Positions 6,367-14,341 of a stretch of 22,761 nt of DNA are shown here, in pieces (position 1 is the stretch's first letter; the number at the start of each line of letters is the position of its first letter). Position numbers and translations under genes: made by a program. The notes beneath the pieces are model-generated. The model was not told the DNA's origin. It did not search any database and saw only the letters and a program-made list of their open reading frames with translations. The stretch comes from a virus, in the IMG/VR virus record IMGVR_UViG_3300021076_000071, positions 1 through 22,761 of that record; one strand, given 5' to 3'.

Positions 6367-8478
6367 TTATTGTACTTCTGGTTCCGAACCTTCAATACCT
6401 GTGGTATCTGGTTCGCCTTCATTTGCCTCACTCTTCGTACTATTCAAAACCGCACCCACAACTAATCTTTCCCTAATTCTACCGTCAATAGATTGTTGTT
6501 GTAATTGCGCTTTTTGTTGAGCATTTTGGGCGCTCACGGCTTGTTGTGTGGCAAGTTTGGATTGTTGCTGTGCTGCCTGTGACTGAGCCTGACGTTTATC
6601 TTTCATGGCTTGTGTCATAGGTTTAACAATATCATTAAAATCTTTCCATTCACTAGCTTGCATCCACATCTTCAAAATCTCTTTGAAATCAATGTATTCC
6701 TCATTAATATCAGCAAGATTTTCTTGGATCGTAGGATTCTCAAATATCTGAGTAATCAGTGTCATTGATTGTGACATTGTTCTCTTAGCTGCAAGAGAAG
6801 CACCAGCCAAAACTTCATATTCAAGAACTGAATCATGAAATTCTTGCAAGTCAAGTTCAAAATCTTTACCTAACTCGGTTCCAAGAATTCTATAAATCTC
6901 AGCATCTGAGAAGTTTTCAAACACAAGCATATCAAGAATATACAACCACGGTTTAAACACCTGCTCAATAAAATTATCAAGCGGGCCATCTAATCTTGTG
7001 GCAGAAGCACCTGCAAGATTAGTTGCTCCAGTGGCTGTACGTCCCATCGAAGATCGTGGGCCTGAAGTAGAGCCTTGTACAAGCTGTTGGTCGGCTCCAG
7101 AACTACTTTCAGTAGCTTTTTCGGACTCGGCAAGTGCAGACCAAACATCAGGCGGAACTTTAGGAGTTTCCAACAGTTTAAACGCCTTTTCAACTTCCGT
7201 ATCTACTGTCAGGATTTTACCTAATCCAGTTCTAATCATCTGCGTTGGTGAATTGCTGTCTCTTTTACGCAGATAAATTGGATTAACACCAAATGACAGG
7301 ATTTTCAGGATAGCGTTGATCGTTCCTTGATCCACACGTTGATTTTGTCCTACAATCAGACCCAATCCCATTCCATAAAATGCTTTTGGTCTGTTCCACC
7401 AATTAGCTGAAAGGAACGGGATAACGCCAAAATTGTTAGGTCCAGAATACAATTTATGTTTTCTTTGGACAACAATAATCTTTCTTTTCTTATCCCAATA
7501 CTCAAGAACTTCTAACTTTTTCATTAAAAGGTCAGGAGAAACTTGTATATTAATTTCTTCTGCGTGATGCACTACACCTTTGATAAATGTAGCTTGGTCT
7601 GTTACTGAAGGTCCAGATGTACTTGCATCTGAAGGAGGCATAAACCAATCTCTTAGTTCTTTTTCATTTGGTAATGTCCATCCGGGTTTGTCAGGATGCC
7701 CTTCAGGTAATTCAGCAATACCTTTAATTAAATCCAATAGTTGATAATAATCCATGTAACGTTGATCTATAGCAAAATCTGCTTTACGAATATCGCCTAC
7801 AGGTGTATGCGGATCAACGAATACTTTATCCAACTGTTTACTTTCAATAAATGGTCTTGGTGCCCACCGTCTGTCAATGGTAATGTCAGGGGGAGAATCT
7901 TTAGGAATCATAGCTGTTGCTTGATATCCAGTAGGACCTCCTGAAATCTTATCTACTGTAGCTTTTCTTTTCTTGACAATAATCTCTTTATATTTAATGC
8001 CCCATTTCCAAATACCTGTGCCAAACAGGGCCATTTGTTCTAGCCCTATCTTAGTATCCATTTTAAAATTACAATCAACTAACAAAGCAGAAAATAAAGC
8101 TGTCTTAGCATCCACCGTATCTTGTGATACGCCCGGACGCGGGCGCAACACCATTGGCGGGTCTGTATAAAATAATCCTTTATAAAGTTGTGGAACAATG
8201 GCGTTCATTACTTTAGCAACTGTAAAACGCTGCACATTGGGTTCTAAAATGTAAGTATTTTCATATACCGACATTGGGCGCGGCGATTGATAAAGCAAAT
8301 CCGCATCTCTCCACAATAAAGCATATTGTTTATCTTGAATAAATTGTTCTGCTTTTGTTGCGGAACCTACAACTAAAGATACTTCTGCATTAGTATTAGA
8401 TAATTTTCCACCTACTTTATAATCCTGTGGTGTTAATTGGGCGTTCGGATTTGGTGAATCAGTCGGAATTGCTGACAT
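6367..8478 (-). CDS. Portal protein
   Basis: At 703 residues this has the length and composition of a portal (head-tail connector) protein, the dodecameric ring at one capsid vertex through which DNA is packaged and ejected. It lies immediately after the large terminase gene, the usual order. The N-terminal third has a WRDADLLYQSPRP segment, then a portal-like helical region (NAIVPQLYKGLFYTDPP). The middle has ALFGTGIWKWGIKY and a GVIPFLSANWWNRP segment. The stem and crown region is followed by a Gln/Ala-rich coiled coil (about 625-670), typical of the portal barrel. Assignment rests on overall pattern and position, not on a catalytic motif. The start overlaps the stop of a 56-residue gene by one base (TAATG) and uses the GGAGGAG inside that gene. 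Confidence 0.9.
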   Translation of the reverse strand: MSAIPTDSPNPNAQLTPQDYKVGGKLSNTNAEVSLVVGSATKAEQFIQDKQYALLWRDADLLYQSPRPMSVYENTYILEPNVQRFTVAKVMNAIVPQLYKGLFYTDPPMVLRPRPGVSQDTVDAKTALFSALLVDCNFKMDTKIGLEQMALFGTGIWKWGIKYKEIIVKKRKATVDKISGGPTGYQATAMIPKDSPPDITIDRRWAPRPFIESKQLDKVFVDPHTPVGDIRKADFAIDQRYMDYYQLLDLIKGIAELPEGHPDKPGWTLPNEKELRDWFMPPSDASTSGPSVTDQATFIKGVVHHAEEINIQVSPDLLMKKLEVLEYWDKKRKIIVVQRKHKLYSGPNNFGVIPFLSANWWNRPKAFYGMGLGLIVGQNQRVDQGTINAILKILSFGVNPIYLRKRDSNSPTQMIRTGLGKILTVDTEVEKAFKLLETPKVPPDVWSALAESEKATESSSGADQQLVQGSTSGPRSSMGRTATGATNLAGASATRLDGPLDNFIEQVFKPWLYILDMLVFENFSDAEIYRILGTELGKDFELDLQEFHDSVLEYEVLAGASLAAKRTMSQSMTLITQIFENPTIQENLADINEEYIDFKEILKMWMQASEWKDFNDIVKPMTQAMKDKRQAQSQAAQQQSKLATQQAVSAQNAQQKAQLQQQSIDGRIRERLVVGAVLNSTKSEANEGEPDTTGIEGSEPEVQ

Positions 8479-8648
8479 TATATCTCCTCCTTTTCAGTCG
8501 ATTTCTTATAAATTCTATAAAGTAATCTTGTATAACGGTCTAATATATAGATAGAAAATACTTTACCATACAAGTTTTCGCCGGGAAAGTCTTTCTTATA
8601 TTTTTCAAGAACTTGCTCTTTAATTTCTTTTAAAGTTTTTCCAGACAT
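8478..8648 (-). CDS. Small basic protein between terminase and portal (56 aa)
   Basis: This frame starts at ATG 8648 after a good GGAG site and ends with TAA at 8480-8478, sharing one base with the portal ATG. It begins nine bases after the terminase stop. The product is Lys- and Tyr-rich and helical (MSGKTLKEIKEQVLEKYKKD, then an IYILDRYTRLLYRIYKK helix). Exact fitting between two neighbours, its own binding site and the stop-start overlap argue that it is real. No family is recognised. It could be a small packaging or portal assembly factor. Confidence 0.75.
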   Translation of the reverse strand: MSGKTLKEIKEQVLEKYKKDFPGENLYGKVFSIYILDRYTRLLYRIYKKSTEKEEI

Positions 8649-8657
8649 ATTAACTCC

Positions 8658-11453
8658 TTAACGCATTAAATCTCGCAAAGGGTCCATAAATGGCTCATCT
8701 GTAAGATGCTGAGTTTGCGATTTTTCTATAGCGTATTGTGTACTAGGATTATCGTCTAATGTACCTGCTTCGTTATAGCGTGCATACTTGCCTATACAGT
8801 AAGTTCTATCGTATATGTCTTGTGACTTCATGTTTGAAGAATAATCCTGATTAATAGAATTCATCTTCTGATCCATATCCGCATAACCGCCATACTGTTC
8901 TACTAACAATGAGATAGCAGAAACAATATCATCGTGTTTGTCGTCACTTGTGCCAGTAAACTTTTCCATTTCGTCATATATTTCTTCCAACCCTTCACAA
9001 GAGTTCAAGAAATATAAACGATCATCTCCTAACAATCTAAGCACTGGCTTTGCTTTTAATTGCTTTGATCTTAATTTGCTTCCATGACCTAAAGAAACGT
9101 ATTCTACTGGAATGGAAACTTTTAAATTATCCATTTCGCGGCGTAATTCTTTACTAAACCATCTAACGCCTACTGAATCCTCAATAGCTATTCTTTTCGG
9201 TTTCCATTTATAACCTGTATTGGCTATAACTTTAGGCAAGTCATATTCACCGTAACGGCCCCTAACCATGTTAACGATATAGAATCTACCGCCAAATATA
9301 ATAGCCGTCATAATAACTGTATAATCGGCCCATGATTTTGTGCTATATGCAGTATCTACAGCAGTTACAACAATTCCTTGCCCGATTGGAGGCATTTGAC
9401 TATGTGGAATTGTTCTGCGTATTAGCAATTCTCTAGGAAACTTAACCGCATTCATCTTTCTAGGATTGTTTAAATACTTGATAGCAAAGGTGCTACCAGT
9501 TTTATCAGTTTTCTTTTCCTTAGAAAGAAATTCATAATCTAAACGATCTGGAAACCAAAGTATCCAATCGTCTTTAGTCATTTCCTCTTCAATTTTTCCA
9601 TTTTTTGTAGCAACTTCTGTAGGCCACCACGCGGCACGTAGATATAACTTACAATAAACAGAACTATTAAATCTACCACTATCTACTGATCCGAATATTC
9701 CCTCAACTATACCTTGTTCTTTAGCAAACTTTTCTTCTTGTCTAATTGTTAGACCATAGAAATCACAGTTATGTGAGCAGCATCCATCAGCAATGTAGTT
9801 ATGAGTTTCCGTTTCGAAACAATATGTCAATTCTTCGTCATAATCTTCAACAGATACTAAGTAATCTTTTTCTGTAATATTTTGTCCAAAAAGACTTTCT
9901 ATTAACACATCGTTTCGTGTTGGATTTATTTCTGTAACAAATTTATATCTAGCTTTCCAACCGCCCAATAATTTAAATTCATGCTTTTGGCTGCATCCTT
10001 CCGATTGTGATACGTATTCAGTATATTCAAAACCACAATCATCTAGAGACTTTCTCATACTATTTACAACTTCTGGATTGTGCTGTGTTTGGCAAATAGT
10101 TATAGTACCACTAGGTTGGTTCGGATTCTTTTGAAAACTTCCTTCCCCGTCGTACAAACCAGCAAGATAACCAGATTCCCTTGTGTTTTTCTTCTCTAGT
10201 GGTGTTAATAAACGTCTTACAAACTTTTGATCGTGATATTTAAATCCAATTGTTGCATACTCAGTGTTTTCAGAACCATTTGCGCCTTTCCACCACAAAT
10301 GATTATCAGTAGAAATTACAATACGTCCAGAATTAAATGTGTACTTATAAACATGTCTCAATTTAGGATCAAATACATTAGTTACTTTTGATTTTACCAA
10401 CATAGAGCGTTTGCCGCGTTCATTGGTAAATCCAACAACTTCGTCTCCTATTTTAATATCCATAATTGGTTTTTGTGACCAATCAGACATTGTTATTAAA
10501 GTTTCTCCAACTAAACACTCATCGTACCATGTTCCAATAACATCAAAGAACCCATAAGGGTTCAACATGGCTTTGTTAATTTCAATCTGCTTGTTTATTT
10601 TAACAATTCTATCAGGTGTTTGGCTGTTCTCATTTGTAACCACATCGTCTAACTTTAGAATGTCAAAGTGCGAACCAGAAAGTGCTTGCTCAATAGAGGC
10701 TGCACGAACTGTAGGTTCTTTTTTCTCAGATTCCGCTGGAGTTTGGTATTCAAACATAGTTCCATCGGAAGGAGTTATGCAGTGTTCGGGAAACAATACT
10801 TGAAATAGACTTTCAGACCACTCGCCTGTTATTTTATCCATTATGGCGCGTGGTGCGTGCATCATCTTCTTCTTTAAGTTGAATTCACCTGTTTCTTCTA
10901 ATGTAAAGTGTCTTTTAATTTCGCCAACGAAATCGCCAGCTAGGTCATAAACTCCGGTTAAAATTAGAATAGTTATAGCCGGAAAACAAATAACCCATTG
11001 AATGCAATCTGCCATATCAATGCTAGATTTAAAACCGCCTCTAGGGACTAGTAACATTCTATCTTTTAAATCTGGATATTGATTGGCAAAATCCTTGAAT
11101 GTTGTAAATGTAGGGTCTTTCTTAACGAAAAAGTTATTACATATCTCTTCATGAGTTTCAATAGTAGTTTCGTTATAACTCTCTAGTAGGTGACACAAAA
11201 AGAATAAATTAGTTTGAGACATGAAACGATATTTTAATAAATCGTTAATTTCTTCTACCGATAAATCATCTACTTTTTCTTTGTCTAATTTAATTGCCCA
11301 TGATTGTAGAACTGTCTGCTGTGTTTTATTTGATAACTTGTAAAAGCTTTTTACTGCTTTAGTTTGAAATTCATCATCAGATATGTTCTTATATTGGTAA
11401 TTGGGTGAGTGTCTGCATGTGTTATATAACTCTTTTAACTTTTCTAATTTCAT
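8658..11453 (-). CDS. Large terminase subunit (packaging ATPase-nuclease) with intein
   Basis: The 931-residue precursor holds a two-part terminase of 681 residues after splicing. The ATPase half has an adenine-binding helix region, a Walker A motif PRGGFKSS (137-144) and a Walker B motif FDILKLDD (263-270). The following DVIGTWYDE (304-312) is interrupted by an intein (313-562) and resumes as CDFYG. The nuclease half has the RNase H-like acidic residues VTAVD (D700), IAIED (E758, D759) and DDKHDDIVSA (D841, D842). It drives DNA into the prohead through the portal and cuts concatemers. Active enzyme needs intein removal. No small terminase gene is recognisable; one of the small genes just upstream may serve. 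A GGGGGA site precedes the ATG. Confidence 0.95.
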   Translation of the reverse strand: MKLEKLKELYNTCRHSPNYQYKNISDDEFQTKAVKSFYKLSNKTQQTVLQSWAIKLDKEKVDDLSVEEINDLLKYRFMSQTNLFFLCHLLESYNETTIETHEEICNNFFVKKDPTFTTFKDFANQYPDLKDRMLLVPRGGFKSSIDMADCIQWVICFPAITILILTGVYDLAGDFVGEIKRHFTLEETGEFNLKKKMMHAPRAIMDKITGEWSESLFQVLFPEHCITPSDGTMFEYQTPAESEKKEPTVRAASIEQALSGSHFDILKLDDVVTNENSQTPDRIVKINKQIEINKAMLNPYGFFDVIGTWYDECLVGETLITMSDWSQKPIMDIKIGDEVVGFTNERGKRSMLVKSKVTNVFDPKLRHVYKYTFNSGRIVISTDNHLWWKGANGSENTEYATIGFKYHDQKFVRRLLTPLEKKNTRESGYLAGLYDGEGSFQKNPNQPSGTITICQTQHNPEVVNSMRKSLDDCGFEYTEYVSQSEGCSQKHEFKLLGGWKARYKFVTEINPTRNDVLIESLFGQNITEKDYLVSVEDYDEELTYCFETETHNYIADGCCSHNCDFYGLTIRQEEKFAKEQGIVEGIFGSVDSGRFNSSVYCKLYLRAAWWPTEVATKNGKIEEEMTKDDWILWFPDRLDYEFLSKEKKTDKTGSTFAIKYLNNPRKMNAVKFPRELLIRRTIPHSQMPPIGQGIVVTAVDTAYSTKSWADYTVIMTAIIFGGRFYIVNMVRGRYGEYDLPKVIANTGYKWKPKRIAIEDSVGVRWFSKELRREMDNLKVSIPVEYVSLGHGSKLRSKQLKAKPVLRLLGDDRLYFLNSCEGLEEIYDEMEKFTGTSDDKHDDIVSAISLLVEQYGGYADMDQKMNSINQDYSSNMKSQDIYDRTYCIGKYARYNEAGTLDDNPSTQYAIEKSQTQHLTDEPFMDPLRDLMR
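9768..10517 (-). mobile_element. Intein in terminase, with one LAGLIDADG motif
   Basis: Residues 313-562 of the terminase precursor (250 aa) form an intein. Splicing blocks are clear: an N-terminal CLVGETLIT (nucleophile C313), block B STDNHLW (T382, H385), block F TYCFETETHNYIADG, and the C-terminal SHN (H561, N562) followed by Cys563 as the +1 residue. One LAGLIDADG motif, GYLAGLYDGEGSF (about 428-440), is present; a second copy is not obvious, so the homing endonuclease is small or degenerate. The insertion lies in the conserved segment after Walker B, where loss of the intein leaves essential residues joined, a typical choice of selfish inteins. Confidence 0.95.
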
Positions 11454-11477
11454 GTAGATTCCCCCGCATAATCTACT

Positions 11478-11687
11478 TTACTTCTTCCAACCTTCCATAG
11501 TTGACGCAAAATTAGCCATATGACGTACATGCTCATTTGAAGAATTCTTTGCCGCTTCTAACTTTGCTGCTGGAATTTTCTCGCCTTCTGGAACCCCAAG
11601 TGCGCGATGTAAGCCGCCCTTATTCATATGCTTAAGGGCGCGATGCAATGACACCGGATAACCTTCTTTTGTTTTATCTTCTGCCAT
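11478..11687 (-). CDS. Small basic protein upstream of terminase (69 aa)
   Basis: A short Lys/His/Ala-rich protein with the pattern KGGLHRALGVPEGEKIPAAK followed by a helix (KLEAAKNSSNEHVRHMANFAST). I recognise this pattern from other phage genomes only as an unnamed small protein. The start has an AGGAG site. It ends 24 bases before the terminase ATG and begins 11 bases after the His-rich gene. A role as a small terminase is not supported: it is too short and shows no helix-turn-helix. It may be a virion or packaging accessory protein. Confidence 0.8.
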   Translation of the reverse strand: MAEDKTKEGYPVSLHRALKHMNKGGLHRALGVPEGEKIPAAKLEAAKNSSNEHVRHMANFASTMEGWKK

Positions 11688-11698
11688 GTTGTCTCCTG

Positions 11699-12391
11699 TT
11701 ATTGTGCTCCCATTGGTGATGGGGCACCTGCTCCCGGTGTTGGCGCTGCGCCGCCCGGTGCTGCACCACCTGCTGCTGGAATGCCGCTTTGTCCTGCATC
11801 AGCTTCCGCTTCGCCCGGATTTGGTGTACCCATGTTTTGCATCATATGCTCTGCCATTTCATCGTCGCCTGAAGTTACGTGTTCTTCGTCGGGATGAACG
11901 TCAGGATGCGTATGGACATGTGTATGAATGTGGCCTTTTCCGCCATGTGCTTTTCTTGTAACAATGTGCTTAATTTCCTTGGCAGGTTTTGCTTCTTTCT
12001 TTCCGCCTAGTTCATCCGATACATCATATTTTTTACTTGTTGCCATTTTACCCTCACGGTGTTTGTCTGCATCTTCTTTATTTAACACTGCTTCGCCTTT
12101 ATGTAGAATAGCTGGACCCGTTTTAGGAACGTAATCAGTACCTTTTTCATATTTAGGTGGAGTAGTTGTTTTCTTTGTAGCAGTGGATGCAGGTTTTTTA
12201 TCATCATCTACAGCCCATCCTAACGATTTTGCTGTAGGCTTGGTAGCATTTGGGTCGGGTGCGGGAGTCTTATGGACACCGGGCAACCAACTAGGTGTGT
12301 ATTTATCCACTGCATTCAAAACGTTTTGCACTGGTTTCACGAAAGTATTTTTCGCTGTATCTATTAAATTATCGGCTGGACCCTGTGACAT
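11699..12391 (-). CDS. His-rich, low-complexity protein with GPAILHKGEAVL motif
   Basis: The 230-residue product is mostly disordered. There is a Pro/Thr/Lys-rich first third, then the motif VPKTGPAILHKGEAVLNKED (88-107), which recurs in many phage virion proteins. A His cluster follows (HGGKGHIHTHVHTHPDVHPD, 149-168), with more acidic residues and His171, and the tail is Gly/Ala/Pro-rich (about 199-230). The His-acid cluster could bind metal ions. The gene overlaps the end of the phosphatase-like gene by 23 bases and has its own GGAG site inside it, so the two are coupled. A flexible structural or ejected protein is plausible; the sequence does not settle it. Confidence 0.8.
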   Translation of the reverse strand: MSQGPADNLIDTAKNTFVKPVQNVLNAVDKYTPSWLPGVHKTPAPDPNATKPTAKSLGWAVDDDKKPASTATKKTTTPPKYEKGTDYVPKTGPAILHKGEAVLNKEDADKHREGKMATSKKYDVSDELGGKKEAKPAKEIKHIVTRKAHGGKGHIHTHVHTHPDVHPDEEHVTSGDDEMAEHMMQNMGTPNPGEAEADAGQSGIPAAGGAAPGGAAPTPGAGAPSPMGAQ

Positions 12392-12902
12392 TTTTAATCT
12401 CCATGTTATCTAATTCTGACCAATGACTGCGCATTACTTGTCTAATTCCCATGCCGGGATCATATTTTGGATAAATACCTTTATATATCTTCTCAGATTG
12501 ATGAAAATTATGAGGCATATCACCTATAGATCGTAAAAATGCTAAACCTGTACTTGGTCCACGTGATTCACCTTGATTACAAGCTATCAAAATATTCTTA
12601 CCATCATTTAACTGTCTAATAACATAATCTAATGCTAACTTAATACATTTGAAAGGAATTATATTAGGATCATCCACATCAATAATATTTATAGCTATTC
12701 GATTGTCGGCTTCTACAGAAAGGTAATTTTTACCTTTAGGTGCGCCGGGAGTTGTGTATTGTAAAGTTTCTTTATGCCCGCCGGGACCATATTTGCACAT
12801 TCTAGCAGAGCGCCAATTACTTTCTTTTTCTATTTTTTTGTAATCAGAATCGTCGCCCACACATACAATTGCGCCGTTTTGTGCTTGGTAAATTTTATCC
12901 AT
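12369..12902 (-). CDS. Dual-specificity/tyrosine phosphatase-like protein (Cx5R)
   Basis: The 177-residue product has the cysteine-phosphatase signature C108-NQGES-R114 followed by GPSTGLAFLRSI, as in the P-loop and following helix of dual-specificity phosphatases. An upstream IIDVDDPN strand-loop (about 73-80) could supply the general acid Asp. The residue before the Cys is Ala rather than the usual His, which occurs in some divergent members. If active it would remove phosphate from Tyr, Ser/Thr, or a small molecule or RNA cap. The gene lies between an exported Ig-like protein and the His-rich protein in the late cluster, with an AAGG site. A phosphatase made with virion proteins is unusual; packaging into the virion or late host modification are options. 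Confidence 0.72.
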   Translation of the reverse strand: MDKIYQAQNGAIVCVGDDSDYKKIEKESNWRSARMCKYGPGGHKETLQYTTPGAPKGKNYLSVEADNRIAINIIDVDDPNIIPFKCIKLALDYVIRQLNDGKNILIACNQGESRGPSTGLAFLRSIGDMPHNFHQSEKIYKGIYPKYDPGMGIRQVMRSHWSELDNMEIKNVTGSSR

Positions 12903-12913
12903 TATATTATCCT

Positions 12914-13702
12914 TTAAGGAACGTGCGCGGCATTAATATTTAATGGAACAGTAGGAGGCCCTGTGACCTCAGTATATGTGTAACCGTTGTTATTAGACAA
13001 CTGTGTGCCGTTGCTGAGAACTGTGTATAATTGTACGTAAATTGTTGCGCCGTTGGCCGGTATATTAACAGTTGTGCTAGTGCCGGACAAAGGGCCAATA
13101 TTTACTAAATCATATCCACCGGGCGTTGTGCCAACATGTAAATAATATCCTGTAACACCGCCTACCCCGGCTCCTGTAGTCCAAGTAAATGTAGTTGCTA
13201 CAGATGTGAGAACACTATTGGGTGACGGACTGGTTATAGTTCCCGCGATTCCTATAAGTGGGACTTGAGCAGGTACGGCATATACGGAGGGTAAACCACC
13301 TGCATTCCATGTTAAACTAGCAGTATAAGTATATGTATTTCCATAACTTACAGTAGTGTCATAAAAAGGTCCACCAGTGTTTGAAGTTTCTAATAAACTT
13401 TGCCCATTGGTAACGCTTACTGGAGTCCATGCGGAAGGCACTGCTAATATCCCGCTGTTAACATAGCAACCTTGTGTAGAACTGTTAGTACATCTTAAAA
13501 TATTTATTGTAGCCGGTCCTGCCGTTTCAATGCCGTTTGCAGTTGTTTCAGTAGCAGCAATATCATTCCCGTTTGTCCATGTCAAATCTATGCAAGGAGT
13601 TGTTAAAGTGCAATAAGATGGAGTAGAAGTCTGTGCTTTAACTGTTAAAGAACCAAAAAAACATAAGACAGTTAGAATTGCAACTTTTATAAACTTTTTC
13701 AT
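12914..13702 (-). CDS. Exported Ig/Fn3-like protein
   Basis: The 262-residue product starts with a clear Sec signal peptide (MKKFIKVAILTVLCFFGSLT, likely cut after VKAQ at about residue 24). Two beta-sandwich modules follow. The first (about 25-145) begins CIDLTWTNGND, as in fibronectin type III repeats. The second (about 150-245) carries TFTWTTGAGVGGVTGYYLHV and ATIYVQLYTVLSNG, a pattern I associate with secreted proteins of Acidobacteria and relatives. A phage gene with a host signal peptide is odd for a virion part. It may be a surface-exposed or periplasmic protein, for example affecting superinfection or adhesion, or a gene acquired from the host. GGAG precedes the start. Confidence 0.75.
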   Translation of the reverse strand: MKKFIKVAILTVLCFFGSLTVKAQTSTPSYCTLTTPCIDLTWTNGNDIAATETTANGIETAGPATINILRCTNSSTQGCYVNSGILAVPSAWTPVSVTNGQSLLETSNTGGPFYDTTVSYGNTYTYTASLTWNAGGLPSVYAVPAQVPLIGIAGTITSPSPNSVLTSVATTFTWTTGAGVGGVTGYYLHVGTTPGGYDLVNIGPLSGTSTTVNIPANGATIYVQLYTVLSNGTQLSNNNGYTYTEVTGPPTVPLNINAAHVP

Positions 13703-13725
13703 ATATCTCCAAGACTCAAGGGCGC

Positions 13726-13801
13726 TGGCCCTCCTAGCAGGATTTAAACCCGCATTTCATCGTCCGTAGCGATGCGTCTTATTCAGTTATACCATAGAAG
13801 G
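13726..13801 (-). tRNA. tRNA-Arg (anticodon ACG)
   Basis: The minus strand folds as a 76-nt cloverleaf. The acceptor CCTTCTA pairs with TAGGAGG, with encoded discriminator G and CCA. The anticodon stem CATCG/CGATG encloses loop CTACGGA (anticodon ACG). The T stem is GCGGG/CCTGC with loop TTTAAAT. The D stem has one mismatch and the T loop has T in place of the usual C56, so it is slightly degenerate. A34 would need conversion to inosine by host TadA to read CGU, CGC and CGA. It lies nine bases from tRNA-Asn and is probably processed from the same late transcript. Confidence 0.88.
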
Positions 13802-13810
13802 GTAAAAGGA

Positions 13811-13885
13811 TGGCTCGCCCCGCAGGAGTCGAACCTGCATCTAACTGGTTAACAGCCAGCCGCTCTGCCTTTGAGCTAGAGACGA
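13811..13885 (-). tRNA. tRNA-Asn (anticodon GTT)
   Basis: A 75-nt cloverleaf on the minus strand: acceptor TCGTCTC pairs with GGGGCGA (two G-U pairs), D stem GCTC/GAGC, anticodon stem GCTGG/CCAGT with loop CTGTTAA, T stem GCAGG/CCTGC with loop TTCGACT, discriminator G and encoded CCA. The anticodon GTT reads AAC and AAU. It lies just downstream of the gene ending at 13890 and upstream of tRNA-Arg. Confidence 0.95.
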
Positions 13886-13889
13886 ATAT

Positions 13890-14120
13890 TTACGATAGAT
13901 AAACTACATCGTTCATAACAGTAATGTTACTACAGTTAACTTCAAACCAAGCGCGTGGCTCAATTGAGTTATCTTTAGTGCTGTCAAAACGAGAAGTCAC
14001 GGCACAACCAAAAATTTTTATATCTTTCACAATCTTTTCGGTCGAAATATCACCCTTGTCATATGACCAGACAAATGGGAAATCCTGACTTCTATTGTAG
14101 TATACCCTAATCCGATACAT
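13890..14120 (-). CDS. Hypothetical protein (76 aa)
   Basis: A small mixed alpha/beta protein (MYRIRVYYNRSQDFPFVWSY, then a basic KIVKDIKIFGC stretch and an ITVMNDVVYLS strand). The start ATG shares one base with the preceding stop (TAATG), with a GAAGGG site upstream, so it is coupled to the gene at 14120-14341. The stop lies five bases before the tRNA-Asn 5' end. No family is recognised. Confidence 0.75.
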   Translation of the reverse strand: MYRIRVYYNRSQDFPFVWSYDKGDISTEKIVKDIKIFGCAVTSRFDSTKDNSIEPRAWFEVNCSNITVMNDVVYLS

Positions 14121-14341
14121 TAGTCAAGCCCTTCTAGAACAATTTCTTTCTTTTTTTCAAGTTTCTGTTTTTGTAATGCTTCCTGTTGGCACAAGTCGAT
14201 AAAATTACGTAAAACTACGTTAGCAAAATCTGTTGCGAATTGTATTGCGCTGTCGGGTAATAAAATTGCTATCCCTTTATCGCTCCATATCTTAGCAAAC
14301 ACTTCAGCTTCTTTCTTTTCTACCTTAAACCCCAATGGCAT
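14120..14341 (-). CDS. Hypothetical protein (73 aa)
   Basis: I place the start at ATG 14341 (MPLGFKVEKKEAEVFAKIWS), five bases after a GGGGAGAG site. A TTG at 14371 would add ten residues but has no better site and would lie deep in the upstream gene. The protein is helical, with a hydrophobic middle (IAILLPDSAIQFATDFANVV) and a highly charged Lys/Glu tail. It overlaps the preceding gene by 17 bases and ends in a TAATG overlap with the next. No function is visible. Confidence 0.75.
   Translation of the reverse strand: MPLGFKVEKKEAEVFAKIWSDKGIAILLPDSAIQFATDFANVVLRNFIDLCQQEALQKQKLEKKKEIVLEGLD

Noticed and set aside
6990-7276. Open frames antisense to and overlapping the portal gene
   Set aside because: No binding sites or protein-like patterns; the portal frame is continuous through this part.
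11478-11687. Small terminase subunit upstream of the large terminase
   Set aside because: Position fits, but at 69 residues it is much shorter than usual and shows no helix-turn-helix or oligomerisation helices typical of that family.
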